From Struthio camelus (lineage: Eukaryota; Chordata; Aves; Struthioniformes; Struthionidae), in assembly GCF_040807025.1 (NCBI RefSeq), contig NC_090982.1, positions 84,432,963 through 84,496,962 on the forward strand: DNA of 64,000 bases. Direction: 5' to 3'. Below, piece by piece: positions 15,101 through 33,196 of this stretch. Numbering within the stretch: position 1 is the stretch's first letter; every line of letters begins with the position of its first letter. Below the pieces are notes generated by a model. It made no database searches. It worked only from the letters and a program-made list of their open reading frames with translations, and was not told where the DNA came from. Both the position numbers and the translations under genes were made by a program.

Positions 15101-18100
15101 CTTCCTCTTTGCCAGCCAGCTTCTCACCTCCTGCCAGTGCAGCACGAGACCATCATGGTCTTTACCGCCTCTTGGACTCCCTAGTGGAGCTATTAACGGA
15201 CATGCTATTTAGGGTATTGTCCATGGAAACTGAAAATAGATCATTTTAGGTGACAAAGCAGCAGCTGATGTTTCCAGAGAGCGCACAACGGATGTAAAAC
15301 GCCGAAGGAATGGAAACTCCCATTTCAAGCTTTACAAAAGCGCTCCAGGGCTCAGCACAGCTCAGCGCTACTTACCAACAAAAAGCAGACACTGCCTGCT
15401 GCCCAGGTTTGCTCTATTCCACCCCTATAGATTCCTATAGACCCCCTATGGGAGAAGGAATTTCTCTGCTCATGAATAACTCCAGCAAGCTGAAACAATT
15501 TGAAGTTTCACAGAACAAAAAAGTAAATAAGGGATTCAAATCCACACCACACGTGGAAAAGTGCCATTTCCGTTCTGAAATGTGTGATGCTTCAAACTGG
15601 CATAAAATTACTGCCTGGAAATTTGCTTGCATTTTTAGCAAGAGGGGCTAAAATGCTGTAACATGGCATCTGGAGTCATGCTATGACTGCATGAGTCACA
15701 GCTGAAAGGAAAACTGTTTGATTTGACCTTTCCATTCTCTACCCCACTTTTCAGTGAGGTCTCCCTGCAGACCCATACCTTACAAAGACAACGGTGTGGG
15801 AGAAAAAGCTGTTGGTCCTAATCTCCCCAGAAATAAAAGGGTTTGGGCACAAAAAGATTTGGAAAGTGTTGCAGTTTAGTATTTGGTCCTGGCATTTTTT
15901 AACCATGCCTTTATATACACACATCCTCAATTCTTCACAGCTTGAGCTGCCAAGTAAAATCAGAGCTGGGCAGCTGTGGAGCCAACAAGCCAAAACACTC
16001 AGCAAGGGGCACTGCGCTGCTCACAGAGTCCTGAGTACTGCTTGAAAGATCTTTATTTATGCAGAGGTTTTAGTATCTCTTCTCAACCTTACGTGCTTAG
16101 AAAAACACAGCAGTAGAGGGATGTCTATTTTAGTATTCAGAAACACTGCGCAGAGGTAAATGGCTGTGCTATTCTGGCTCACAGGCAACGCAGTCTAGTC
16201 TCAAAGTTTCTCAAGGTCCTGCAGAGGTTACTGGGACCAGAAAAAAATCTTTATGCTCATTTCTCCAGGGCTCAGAGGTAGCACCAAGGCTTTTTGAGGT
16301 ATCCCTTTCCCCAAGGAGAATGAAAAAACAGATGGCAAAGCCTAAACCAAGAGGACGGACCCACTTCACTGCAGGTTGAAGTTGCTCTTAGCTCTCGTTC
16401 AGTGCAGGCGCCATAACAGAAGAAATGAGTGTGGTCCCTAGGGCAGTGTAGGACCCCAGAGCATCGTCCTACCACCCCATACGATGCAATGCCTGCCCCA
16501 GAGCAGCACTGACTGCACTGCAAAGTCAGCTGAATTTTTTATGTTGGGAGAAGGGGGAGCAGTTTGTATCCTCCAGCTGTGCATTTTTTCCCATAGATTG
16601 ACAGCCCACTCGGACACATACCTAAATTCGAGGGCTTGCCAAATTGTGGCTACTTGTCTCTATGAGCACAAAGAGTGCAGAAGGGGTTGCAAGAAGCTGC
16701 AGTTCCTCTCCATCATGTAACCAGGTGGGTACAGCATACCAGACAGAACTAATCGTAATGGGGAGGAACAGCCACCTTAGAATGGCATCCTATGAAAACC
16801 AGCATTTCAATTGATAATTTTCCATGCAAACTTGTAAGAGCTGTCCTCGCTCTATACGAACAAACGCACATCCTGAAAGTCCCAAATATGTATGTTAAAA
16901 AAAGAATAACAGGCCATCAAATTCTATGCAAGTAGATCTGTGCATAAACCCCACCTCACTCCTTTTAAATGGCAGCCTGAGGATTTAATAACGCTACTGA
17001 TAAACTCCACAGTACAAAGACAGTCCCGTTCTAGAGAAAGACAAGTGGAGGTAGAGGGAAGTGAAATGGCACACCCAATGTCACACTGTGAGTCAGCAAG
17101 CAGGGAAAGAACCCAGGAGTCCGGGCTTCCAGCCCCCCCGCAACCACTGACCATGCTCTCCTCTCATCCTACCCCAGGGTAGCGTGGAAACAGGAGCCTC
17201 TGTGAAAGGAGCCAGAGTTTATCCCAGACCAGCCTCACGAGGCCCTGTGGGTGCTGCACAGCTAGAAAAAAACGCAGCAAAGAAGAAGAAATAGAGCCCA
17301 GGTCACTGTTTCAACAGGAACGACCTGAGCTGCCAGAGCACTGGGTTCACCTCCCCAGCAGTGGAACCCAACCGACCAAGCTGAATTTCCCAGGGTGCAA
17401 ACAAAACATGCTGTCCTAGCCACCCGCTACACCTTCCCCCTTGCAAAATATCAGATACAGCTAGTGATAACAGGGGCCCGCTACAAGGAATCGCTGGTTC
17501 CTTTTCAGACGCTGCATCTCCCTTGTTCTGCAGTTTGGGGCAAACTATTTCTTTTCCACTGCACTTAATTTCTGCTGAGAGAGATGCAAGAGCTCTTTGC
17601 TATGCACCGGGGGGGATACGTAAGTCTCTTGCAGAAACTTTGTCACGTACTTTGTTAGAAAATGAAATACATAAGTGCATCTTTTACTCCAGACAACTTG
17701 ACTGAGCCATAAACTGTTTTACTAGAATCACTTTTTCTTGATGTGAAAAGTTAGTATTTGTGGGCACCTAAAGACTTAAACACCTACATCTCCTTTTCAA
17801 AAGTCACTTAACCTGATCAACCTCAGTGGAAGTTAGCAAGTCTCAGTCTTCAACATCATCGTCTCTGCACATCTTTCTTATGTGTTACCAAATACTTCTT
17901 TTCAAAGAATCCTGCTATACAATCTGCAGATAGAAGGGCACTTGTTCTTACCTTATTCTAAGCACGATGCTCTCATTATTCTATGAACCTGCTCTCTGGG
18001 CTGCGAGTTCTTAGCCAATAGACTTAAAGTCTATTTTAGCATTACCATCGCCTCTGTTTTTCCCACCTAGTTTTACAGGTACCTACAATGACCACTATGT

Positions 18101-20335
18101 TCTGATCAGACCAAATGCCTTGCTGGTGAGTTACCTGAAACACTCTGCAAGAGCAGATTTGGGGAGAACCAGGCACAGATATCCAGGAAATGAATGAAAT
18201 GAAAGAAGACACCCCATGAAGAAGAACAGCAGGTTGCAAAAACAGATGAAAACAACACCCCATGCTTGCTCAACTCACAGCAATTGCTGCAGAGGAAACA
18301 AACAAGATGTTAGGCATATTTTTATTTGTAGTGCAGCTGTGAAGCTGCCTGCAAAAGAGCTCTCTTAGCGCAGGCTGCGGGATGCAGCAGCGCTTGAGCT
18401 GGGGCTGTTCGGGGGCAACGCCGGCCTACGGCGCTGCTGCCCCCCACTGCTGCCACAGTCCCCATACTTACAGCTTTGGGCATCTTCCAACCTTGGCTCC
18501 CAGGTGAGCCAGAGCTTTAGATAGATGCAAAAGAGCAAGACCTCTTCATTCAAAGCAATTTATGAGCTTATGCTGAGACCTAATAAGATAAGCAAAAAAA
18601 CCAAGCAAGGGAACAGAGGTTACAGCTGCAAGACCACATGGTTTCCAAACAATTTCCATCCAACATATCGAGCAGCAGAGAACAAACTCAAAACCGTGCT
18701 TTCTCAAAGCTATGCCTCCGCTCACCCAATGGCAAGGCCATGCTATGAACCACATCAGGGAACAGGTTCCAGTACAGGAAAAAATAGACACACGCAACCC
18801 ACCAAAGAAATGAGAACAGTCGGGGTTTACTGCTAAATCTGTCCCCAGACGAGGTTCACAGCACAGTCCCATTGCCTGCTGCTGCAGCAAAGCAGAGGGT
18901 GCTGCAGCCCACAACAGGGGCTTCGAAACGAGACGGGGAGATGAGACTAATGTCACTTTTTAAGTTAATGAAACCACAGCCTACGGTCTGTTCGTACTTG
19001 TGATGGGGCCAAGGTCCCAGTAGCCAAAAAAAATAAGTCACTTCTACTCTCACAGAAAAACTCGGACATTTATTGTCATTCAGCAAAGTTCAAGCTTGTC
19101 CCTACAAAGAAACTCGGCAGTCATGATTCACAACCTGCAGCGCGTCAACGCTGCAAGCCGCAACGCTGCAAACGCCTCGGCGTTTGGGGGGTTTTGTTAT
19201 ATTTAGACTTTGTCCCATCAACTGCAGGGCTGAAATCCTCTCCCTCTGCCTCCAGCCCATGCCTAGCTCACAGCACCCACTGCCACCAGCGGAGGAGAAA
19301 CACAAACTGTGACGCTTCCTGGAACAGACGCAGCCCTCCAGAAATTTTCCCTTTCCCGTAGAGTTGTCCTGGCCACTGCAAAGTCATCTGGTTCAAAAAG
19401 TAGAGTTCTCCTTCCTCTTCCCTTTTTGGTTTAGATGAAGTGAATAAAGAGGAAAGATTGCAGGAGGAAGTTAGCACTCTCTCACTGTACGTACAGCATG
19501 CGAAAGCCGTAAAAGTCTCATTAAAACTCAGGTGTTTCTGCTCATCTCTCATTCCCCTTCCCTCCCAAGCACCTGCAGCTGACACACTGTCCCTTGCGAT
19601 TTGTCTGTAGACAATTTGGGATAGGATCTGCCTTTCCCATATACGAAACGAACGCAGCATGGTCTTGAGCTCTCCCCTGAGTCAATATTTGTCACACTCC
19701 TCTCCACCCTCAGCTAGTCCGACAGGAGCAAACCGAAGAGAGACTAACTCCTAGTCCCAGGGTTTGCTTCGACATCGAAGCAACCTTTCCGGCCGTGGGA
19801 ACTGGTTCGCAAGCAACCAGTTATTAATAGCGAAGCCTCAGCCCAGCGCCGACTTGCTGGGGCACGTTTGGGCTACGTGGGGCAGGTGGCGAAGCCAAGG
19901 CCCCCCCGGCTTTTCGGCAGCGCTGGCGGCGCGCGGAGCCGCCCAGCCTTTAGCGCCGGTGGCCCGAGCCTCACCGTTTTCGCGGGGACGCCAGATTTCA
20001 ACGGCCGAGCGGGCTAGGCACACGGGTGGGAGAAACCCCCAACGCGAAGGCACCCCGGGGACCGAACCCACCCCAGCCCGGCGCGTCACCGGCAGCCGAA
20101 GCCGAGCACGCAAGCCACGGACGCCCGCCGGGCTGCGCGGAGGCTGGGAGAGGGTCCGGGACGGCGAAGGCAGCCCCTCCGAAGGGGGCAGCTGGACCCT
20201 GCTGACGTCCCACCAAACCGCTCCTCAACCGCGGCCACCACTGACCCACCTGGGTCCTGGTCCAGCCCCTGCCCCTGTCCCCTCCGTGCCCGGCCCGCTC
20301 ACCCAGAAGTGGTCCCTGAACTGTGACTCCCTCAT
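86..20335 (-). CDS. PSTPIP2: PSTPIP2, F-BAR adaptor (exons 1-9, 3' part outside window)
   Basis: Proline-serine-threonine phosphatase-interacting protein 2 is a cytoplasmic F-BAR protein of myeloid cells. It binds membranes and PEST-type phosphatases and shapes actin and filopodia. Nine exons join in frame to 214 residues with GT-AG introns throughout. Residues 1-11 give a start like the family's (FRDHFW), followed by the FCH-type stretch GYDNIIQHL...CKEFEDFLKER. Next come EEKYGKEL, TLKR, HIQLAQTLREEAKKMEDFREKQKL, ELIMEAIHK, the C-rich YEQRCRDKDEAEQAV helix, NLVTQKQQEK and IREEWQKEHIKACE. This covers most of the antiparallel F-BAR coiled coil. The C-terminal exons (about 120 residues in the human protein) lie left of position 86. 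The start at 20335 is chosen because it opens directly into the conserved FW motif. No frameshift or stop is seen. PSTPIP1 is the paralogue, but the residues and the synteny with ATP5F1A favour PSTPIP2. Confidence 0.93.
982..1027 (-). CDS. PSTPIP2: PSTPIP2 exon 8 (residues 173-188)
   Basis: 46 nt between CAG and GGTGAGTG. Encodes LFLKLAQTKSALEDS plus the first base of a split codon, matching the human LFVKLATSKTAVEDSD segment. Confidence 0.92.
1345..1443 (-). CDS. PSTPIP2: PSTPIP2 exon 7 (residues 140-172)
   Basis: 99 nt, phase 0 at both ends, acceptor CTAG and donor GTAAAG. Encodes AKRLYEQRCRDKDEAEQ followed by NLVTQKQQEK, the most recognisable charged helix of the F-BAR domain. Confidence 0.94.
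1964..2026 (-). CDS. PSTPIP2: PSTPIP2 exon 6 (residues 119-139)
   Basis: 63 nt, phase 0 at both ends. Encodes IELIMEAIHKNRNLQYKKTM plus E, nearly identical to the human ELIMDAIHKQKSLQFKKTMD. Confidence 0.94.
2352..2460 (-). repeat. MIR-type SINE relic
   Basis: The plus strand reads CCTCATTTTTCAGACAAGGG, then TTAAAATGC and CACAGCTAGAGTCATG. This is a decayed form of the 'cagatggggaaactgaggc...cacagctagtaagtg' core of MIR-family SINEs in reverse orientation. It lies in PSTPIP2 intron 5. Confidence 0.45.
2659..2673 (+). repeat. G15 homopolymer
   Basis: Fifteen consecutive G in PSTPIP2 intron 5. Its length is prone to sequencing and assembly error. A 17-bp imperfect direct duplication (TGACAACCACGGCATG twice) follows near 2749-2781. 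Confidence 0.85.
3221..3327 (-). CDS. PSTPIP2: PSTPIP2 exon 5 (residues 83-118)
   Basis: 107 nt, acceptor TTTGCAG and donor GTCAGG. Encodes VDNVGQSHIQLAQTLREEAK then KMEDFREKQKLHRKK, a conserved F-BAR core helix. Confidence 0.94.
5222..5256 (-). CDS. PSTPIP2: PSTPIP2 exon 4 (residues 71-83)
   Basis: A 35-nt micro-exon between GTTTTGCAG and GTAAGTAA. It completes Asn, then reads TLKRSLDVFKQ and leaves one base of the next Gln codon. Phase fits both neighbours exactly and the residues match the family's TLKRALEVFKQQ. Confidence 0.92.
6058..6128 (-). repeat. MIR-type SINE relic
   Basis: The plus strand reads ACCTAGGTCTCCTGATCCT and then TAACCACCAGGCCACAT. This is a close match to the 'acccaggtctcctgac...taaccactaggccat' end of MIR-family SINEs, read in reverse. 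Lies in PSTPIP2 intron 3. Confidence 0.6.
6386..6463 (-). CDS. PSTPIP2: PSTPIP2 exon 3 (residues 45-71)
   Basis: 78 nt, acceptor CTCAACAG and donor GTAAGTTC. Encodes AIIEEKYGKELINLSKKKPC then GQTEL, the second part of the FCH-like N-terminus. Confidence 0.93.
6464..9101 (-). other. PSTPIP2 intron 2
   Basis: A 2.6-kb intron between exons 3 and 2. I see no exon, RNA gene or clear repeat in it. The other PSTPIP2 introns (166-981, 1028-1344, 1444-1963, 2027-3220, 3328-5221, 5257-6385) likewise hold no gene. Two contain repeat relics, listed separately. Confidence 0.7.
9102..9202 (-). CDS. PSTPIP2: PSTPIP2 exon 2 (residues 12-45)
   Basis: 101 nt, acceptor TTTTCAG and donor GTACGG. Encodes STDLTSTVGYDNIIQHLNDG then RKNCKEFEDFLKE. 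This is the near-invariant start of the F-BAR domain and the best anchor for naming the gene. Confidence 0.96.
14328..14465 (-). repeat. MIR-type SINE relic
   Basis: The plus strand carries CAGCTGAGAAACTGAGGCAC followed by GCGAGTCAGTGAAGAGCCAG and AGGTCTCCGGCTCCCAG. This is the usual core and tail order of the amniote MIR family in reverse orientation. Lies in PSTPIP2 intron 1. Confidence 0.6.
16990..17172 (-). repeat. MIR-type amniote SINE relic
   Basis: The plus strand carries ACAGTACAAAGACAGTCCCG, then AATGTCACACTGTGAGTCAG, AACCCAGGAGTCCGGGCTTC and finally AACCACTGACCATGCTCTCC. This order recalls an old element common in birds, turtles and crocodilians. It is the longest such relic in the left half of the window. 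Confidence 0.6.
20303..20335 (-). CDS. PSTPIP2: PSTPIP2 exon 1, coding part (residues 1-11)
   Basis: 33 nt from ATG to the donor GTGAGC, encoding MRESQFRDHFW. The FW followed by S at the next exon matches the human N-terminus (...GNFWSADIL). Adenine at -3 gives a good initiation context. The reading frame stays open upstream to another ATG at 20494, so an N-terminal extension cannot be excluded. Confidence 0.85.
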
Positions 20336-20371
20336 GCTGCTGCTGCTGCTGCTGCTGCCGCCGCCGCCGCC
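20336..20371 (-). repeat. Trinucleotide repeat abutting the PSTPIP2 start codon
   Basis: On the plus strand there are seven GCT units (20336-20356) and then five GCC units (20357-20371). On the gene strand this is GGC x5 then AGC x7, directly followed by ATG. It would be 5'UTR, or poly-Gly/poly-Ser if translation began further upstream. Confidence 0.9.
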
Positions 20372-20414
20372 GCTGCCGCACTCTGGGCTGGACCCGCTGC
20401 CCCGCCCCACCCCG

Positions 20415-20465
20415 CCCCCAACGGTCCCCAACGGTCCCCAACGGCCCCCAACGGCCCCCAACGGC
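20415..20465 (-). repeat. 10-bp tandem repeat with five AACGG cores
   Basis: The unit CCCCAACGGY occurs five times at exact 10-bp spacing, with AACGG at 20420, 20430, 20440, 20450 and 20460. The gene strand reads as runs of four or five G separated by CCGTT or ACCGTT. The array lies about 80-130 bp upstream of the PSTPIP2 start codon. Confidence 0.85.
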
Positions 20466-21450
20466 TCCGCTCGGCCCCCAGCAGCCCGGCTCATCGGACG
20501 CGGGCAGTGACGTCTCGCCGGGGCGAATTCTGCCCAAGTTCTTCGGAAAACTTAAGGGTTTTTCCGTTCGTTTCTTTCCGGGTTCGGAGGAGCAGGGCGC
20601 GCTGCTGAAGGCGGGCGGGCGGGCGGACGGACGGTCAGCTGCGGGCACCGGAGAGGAGCGGAAACGCCGCCAGGAGAGATCTTTGAACGACGGCCCAAAC
20701 GCCGTTTACTCGCCCGGAGGGAAGGGGCACCCAGACCTCCGTCCGATCAGAAACGCCCCGGCGGGCTTTGGCCGCGTCCCGCAGCACGCGGTGCCCGAGA
20801 GGAGCCCGCGCCGGGCTCGCGGGGGAAACGCGTCCTGACCCAGGCCAAGGGGAACCGAGAAGAGCCGGTTTGCGAGGAAGGAAAGCATCCGACTGCGGTA
20901 GGACTGAGCTTAGCTTGGCTCTTACCGCTTACGGACCGTGCCCTGCGCGGGCCCGTCTCTACGCTGGGGCTAGTTGGCCCGGGGCGCTGATTATTAAGGA
21001 ATTGAGCTCCCCCAGTTTGATGAAAATAGGGGGTCGGACGGAGGAGACGTCCTCTAGCTGAGATAAGGGCAGCGGCGTGAACTCGCACGTTGTTAAGCCG
21101 CTGAAAAATTCTCACAGGCCAGGGCCCTTACAAACACCTCAACTTTCGGTGAAGTCCTGCCAGAACTCGCTGCGCCGCAGACGCCAAGTCCGGCGCACCC
21201 AGAAACACGCCCGTAGGGAGCCAAGCGTGACTCCTTCCAACGCTTTTGCGACAAGCTCCACGAATGACTTGTTTTCCTGAGAACATATAAGTTATCGTAA
21301 GCACAGAGCCCGCCATCCGGTGCTTGGGGGCACCCCTTCGCACGGTGGTGCGTGACGCAGCCGGCGCTGCAGCACAACGGCAGCAGCTCTTAGGAGCATC
21401 CCGCCGCGCTTACCCGCCACAGGAAAGCAGGCAGCAAGGGCAGCTGGATA

Positions 21451-24400
21451 CCAGAAGGGGATTTCAGCAGAACAAATAAAGTACTCGCGCTGAGGAGGCT
21501 TTGCAGACAGGAACTTTCTTTGCTCTGGGTTCCCCAACCTCGCCACAGGAAGGTACGGGCTCAATAAGATAAATTCACGGGGAGGAACTGCACTACAGCT
21601 TGCTAGAGTTTGGAGGAATAGTTTGGGAAAGTTTCACAATGCATGCGTCCTGTTCTTATCTCTTGCCTCAGGAGTTTGCAGTTGCTGCCAGAGACGAGAC
21701 CCAGGGTCAGTGACCTCTGAGCAGTTCTGAAAAAAAGGAAAGAAAGATGAAGGCAGATGACACTGCATGGGAGGAAAGCCTGATTCACACGCACTGCAGT
21801 GACCTGCGGCCACTGCTTTAGCGCAAGGGCAACTGAAAAAGTCCAGTAAGGTAAATAAGGCATTTTTTCCTTGTTTAAATAAATCTGCCCAGTTGTGATA
21901 CAAGAGGCCACTGCCACTTGGCAGACATTTGAGATTTATACTGAATAAAGCAAGTCTACGTGGATTTTTCCTTCAATGCTAGTGGCTGCAGTTCTTGCCA
22001 TGTTAGCAGAGGCAGCGTCATATTTGTGTGTGCTTTCACCCCAGGCTTTGAAGAGGTTATACCAACCTCATCTAAAAATGTATCAGTTGTAGTGCAATCT
22101 GACCAGCTGCAAATATACAAAAAACTCCAAAGCGTGAAATCTGAATAATTTTTTAGTCACATTCACAGTAGCACCTCAGGGCTGTGCTTGTATTTGATGC
22201 TTTATCAGGGACGGACAACCCCACTAGAACTTCTCATAACGTTCACGGTATTTCTTGCTGGTATCGATTTCTTGCTAAGACCTGTTAGCCCATTTTGGAC
22301 AAGGGCTCCGTGAGGTTTCACGTGAGCAGTCTCTCATTACTTCTCCTACATACATTCATACATTCTCCATCTGATCCCATCTCACTGGAAGGGCACACTG
22401 TGAGACAGGCAAATAAGACCAAATGGGTTTGAGAAACAAATACAGCAGGACAAAATAGCGTGGCTCGAGGCACAGCAGCTTAGAGCAGTGTACGCAACTG
22501 TCATCGTAGATACCACAACGCAACCACACATCACAACTTTGGTAGCGATCACACGTCGATTCAGTATTCTTGCAGCATTAAGTTTTATCTGACTGCACAA
22601 ACAGAGCAAGCAAAAACAGACACAGAAAAAAATGCAACACAGAGCAAATGGTGCCAGAGCAGCACAGCAGGTTGATTCAGGAGTAGCGGGCTCATCTGAA
22701 ACCTTGCAAGTGTTTCCTTGTTTTAGAAGTTTTCCTCCATTCTGGTGGTTTCTGTGATCTCCATTGCTGTTTGCTGTTAAGATGATTTACTTAGACCTAG
22801 CCCGTATGTACTCCCAGGATGAAGCATGAAGCCCTTCAGTAGTTATGCTTTCTCTGCTTTTCAGCACCACCCCGCGGCCAGAACATCCCACAGCACCTCA
22901 CAGACTTCCCAACTGATCTCACTTGGACTCACCAACCTTGAGCTCGCTGTTTTCTGACTGCAGCGGTACAGAAGTAAAACTTGGCACAGCTACACACTAA
23001 CCAACAAGTAATTTAGGCTCAGTCATTGCAAAAAGAATAAAGAGAGTAGTAAGCTAAAAATGCTATCTTGAAAGAGATTTGGAAGGCAGGTATGTTCCAA
23101 ATTTGTATTGCCATATTGCTGTGAACCATAAGGTCAGGTTAGCACTCTTCAAACGGGAACATATGTAAGCAGCTTCACAGTCATATAACAAGAGCTAGTG
23201 GATAAGGTGTTTTACAGACAGTGTCTGATAATAACTATTGCCACCTTCGACAGCCCCATTACATCCAAGTACCACTTTCAGGGCAGAGAATGCTTAGACT
23301 ACGCAAGTATTTAGGGCAGTCTAAGCAAAAAGGCTGAACCACAATATTCTCATGCTTATGAAGCTTCCCAGTCCCATGTTCTTGCACCACACAGAGAGAG
23401 ATGGGATTGTGAAAGAGAAAAGTAATTCAGTGGGAAGCCCTTCTACAGGAGCACAGTGTTACTTTAACCTGCCAACTCTTCCTAGTAAAATGTGTGAAGC
23501 TACCAGACTAAAAATAAGTTAGCTTTTTTTCAGAATTTCATAAACATATTTTAGTGATACTTTCCATAGCTTACATAATTTGCTTCTGAAAAACACAACA
23601 TTAAAAGATAGCAGCTTTGCCTTAGTGTGTCTATGGTATGTACATAGGTGCTAAGTTATTTGTAGTAGCAGTGCTTGCTCTTGAGAATTTGTTTTTTCCT
23701 CCCCTACACAGACAAAAGGAAAGGATACTGACTGCAGTGATCCAGAGACAGGAAACTCGGTTGCCCCACACAAAGCAGTTCCTTATGCTCTGCTTCAGCA
23801 GTGCTTGCAGCACTTAGCGCTTGCACTTAATCCTTAGCATGGATCCTGCCAAAGGCCCACCACTTTGCTTAGTGTCCCATATTGCCTGACAGCAATGAGA
23901 CACTGAATGGGACCTATACAATCCTGTTGAGGGGTAAGTGGGATTTCTTAACTACCGAAGGGAAGAGAGGGCAGGGTGACTGCCTAGAATGCTGTTTCAG
24001 AGGCAAGTGCTCACACTCTCAAAGTTAATCAAGCTGATACTACAGAAGCTTGTTAGCCTATAGCTGTGTGAAAGACTGAGACAAATTGCTTTCAGCTATT
24101 TAAAATAGCAACACAGGTTTGAACCCTGAGGCAGGAGGCTTCTATAAAGGGAATAAACTGGAGTTCGAACAAAATAGCCCCAGCAGAAGCCCTGAATAAT
24201 CACAGACGCTGCACAATGTAAACGCTCACCTAGGATGAAGGGCAGGGTTCTAGTGTACCAGAAGAAATATGAATACACCACAAGTGGGATGACAACCTGA
24301 ATTAACCGGCAGGTACTCCCCTCAGTGTGAGGGCCAAGGCAGAGCTAGAGCATTTTAAGCTAAGGGCAGAACTGAACTCCTCCCCACACCCCCCCCCCCC

Positions 24401-25270
24401 CCCCCCAGATACACATTCCAACACCATGATCTTGCGCACTCACATAAGGCTCACCAAGTGTAGCATGCAGAAAGTCAGGCACAAAATAGACAGTCAGGTC
24501 TATAATTTCCCTTGCCAAGCCATTAAGGATTGCAAGTTTACTGACAGGACTAGAGTGAACTACCGAGAATGATGGCATTTAAATCTGTAGCCGTTTGAAA
24601 CAGCTAAATGTGCAGTTGTCTCAAGATACCAGGACAGACAGTTCTGAAAGAATCAGTCTTTTGAAAGCAAGTATAGTAATACTGTTTGAAGATTGACCTA
24701 TAGTAACAGCTTACTATTCAGCTGGTCAGAGTCCCCCCGCCCCACACCCCTTTCACCTACAACTTCTAGAATGCCATACTCCAGCTGCATGTTTGATGTT
24801 TAGACAAATCTAACCTTGCATGTGTCTTTGTGGCAGGAGACAACTTCAGAAGCAGCTCAGTTTCTGCCAGGCACACTTCTATTGAGCTTCCTTTGACAGG
24901 CATAACTTCAGGAAGCTCAAGGCACCAAGAAAATGAGTTACGCAGCAACCAACTTTGAGAAATAGTTTGTTAGAGTATCAGACTTGTGGCTGCTAGAAGA
25001 ATACTAAGAGGTCCAGATCAGCTGTCTAGCAAATGACTAATGACTCTCAGTTCTGTCACTATGGGAAATCCCTAAAACACAAAATCCAACTGCTACCCCT
25101 ACGGTAAGTACTAGTACAGTTGAATTTGATCCACTCAACAATAAACACCTCCTGATTTTTCTGAGTTCCTTTAGCAAGCCTGCATCCAAGTTAGTTTAAC
25201 CCCTTGTTCTCCTAGGCACGTGTTGCTAAAGTAGACAAGTGGAAAGCCAGTAATTTAGAAGAGTCAGAAG
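21451..25270. other. Intergenic between PSTPIP2 promoter and ATP5F1A 3' end
   Basis: No exon, RNA gene or clear transposable element recognised. Contains one C18 homopolymer at 24389-24406. The ATP5F1A transcript ends at its right border. Confidence 0.65.
24389..24406 (+). repeat. C18 homopolymer
   Basis: Eighteen consecutive C (plus strand) between the PSTPIP2 promoter and the ATP5F1A end. The exact length is unreliable in most sequencing methods. Confidence 0.85.
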
Positions 25271-25295
25271 AACCAAGCCTTTTTACATGGAAACT

Positions 25296-25301
25296 TTTAT
25301 T
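25296..25301 (-). terminator. ATP5F1A: ATP5F1A polyadenylation signal AATAAA
   Basis: The minus strand reads GAATAAAAG about 105 nt after the stop codon. This gives a short 3'UTR with cleavage expected near 25275-25285, consistent with the compact mRNA of this housekeeping gene. Confidence 0.8.
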
Positions 25302-25405
25302 CTCAATGAGATCTGTACATTCAAGTCACACATACTTTTACATCTTTGATGGAGCTGGAGCACGGGATCACAACAAGTCTCGTCTGTGTGAACACGGTTA
25401 AGAGT

Positions 25406-33024
<7,619 letters not shown>

Positions 33025-33171
33025 GGCGGCGGCGGCGGCGGCAGCAGGCGGCGGCTCCTCCGGACGGGACTACACAGGACGCGGCTGCCGGCCCCGCGCT
33101 CTCTCCACAAAATGGCCGCCGCGCGCTCCGCCCCTTTTGGCGCCGACGCCCCGCCCCGTGGCGGCCAGGCC

Positions 33172-33184
33172 GGGGGGGGGGGGG
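33172..33184 (+). repeat. G13 homopolymer in the shared promoter
   Basis: Thirteen consecutive G about 150 bp upstream of the ATP5F1A start codon. Length uncertain for technical reasons. Confidence 0.85.
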
Positions 33185-33196
33185 CGGTCATGACCC

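Larger units (their letters stand above)
9203..20302 (-). other. PSTPIP2 intron 1 (11.1 kb)
   Basis: The long first intron carries no recognisable exon. It holds MIR-type SINE relics near 14.33-14.47 and 16.99-17.17 kb, a possible weaker one near 9.6-9.8 kb, and an A14 run near 14926. Open frames of 180 codons (11932-12474, +) and 145 codons (11535-11972, -) show no similarity I recognise and no codon logic, so I take them as chance. The right end (from about 19.85 kb) runs into the promoter CpG island. First introns often carry enhancers, but nothing specific can be named here. Confidence 0.75.
19850..21450 (-). promoter_or_regulatory. PSTPIP2: PSTPIP2 promoter CpG island
   Basis: Dense CpG, GC-rich sequence surrounds exon 1 and extends about 1.1 kb upstream of the start codon. 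It contains CRE-like TGACGTC cores at about 20508-20515 and near 20200, a 10-bp AACGG tandem repeat (20415-20465), and GCC/GCT repeats directly at the start codon. No TATA box stands out. The transcription start is not fixed by the sequence, but it should lie to the right of 20335. Confidence 0.7.

Noticed and set aside
19764-20510. 248-codon plus-strand open frame over PSTPIP2 exon 1
   Set aside because: GC-rich promoter sequence read antisense to PSTPIP2. Pro/Arg/Ala-rich with no recognisable domain.
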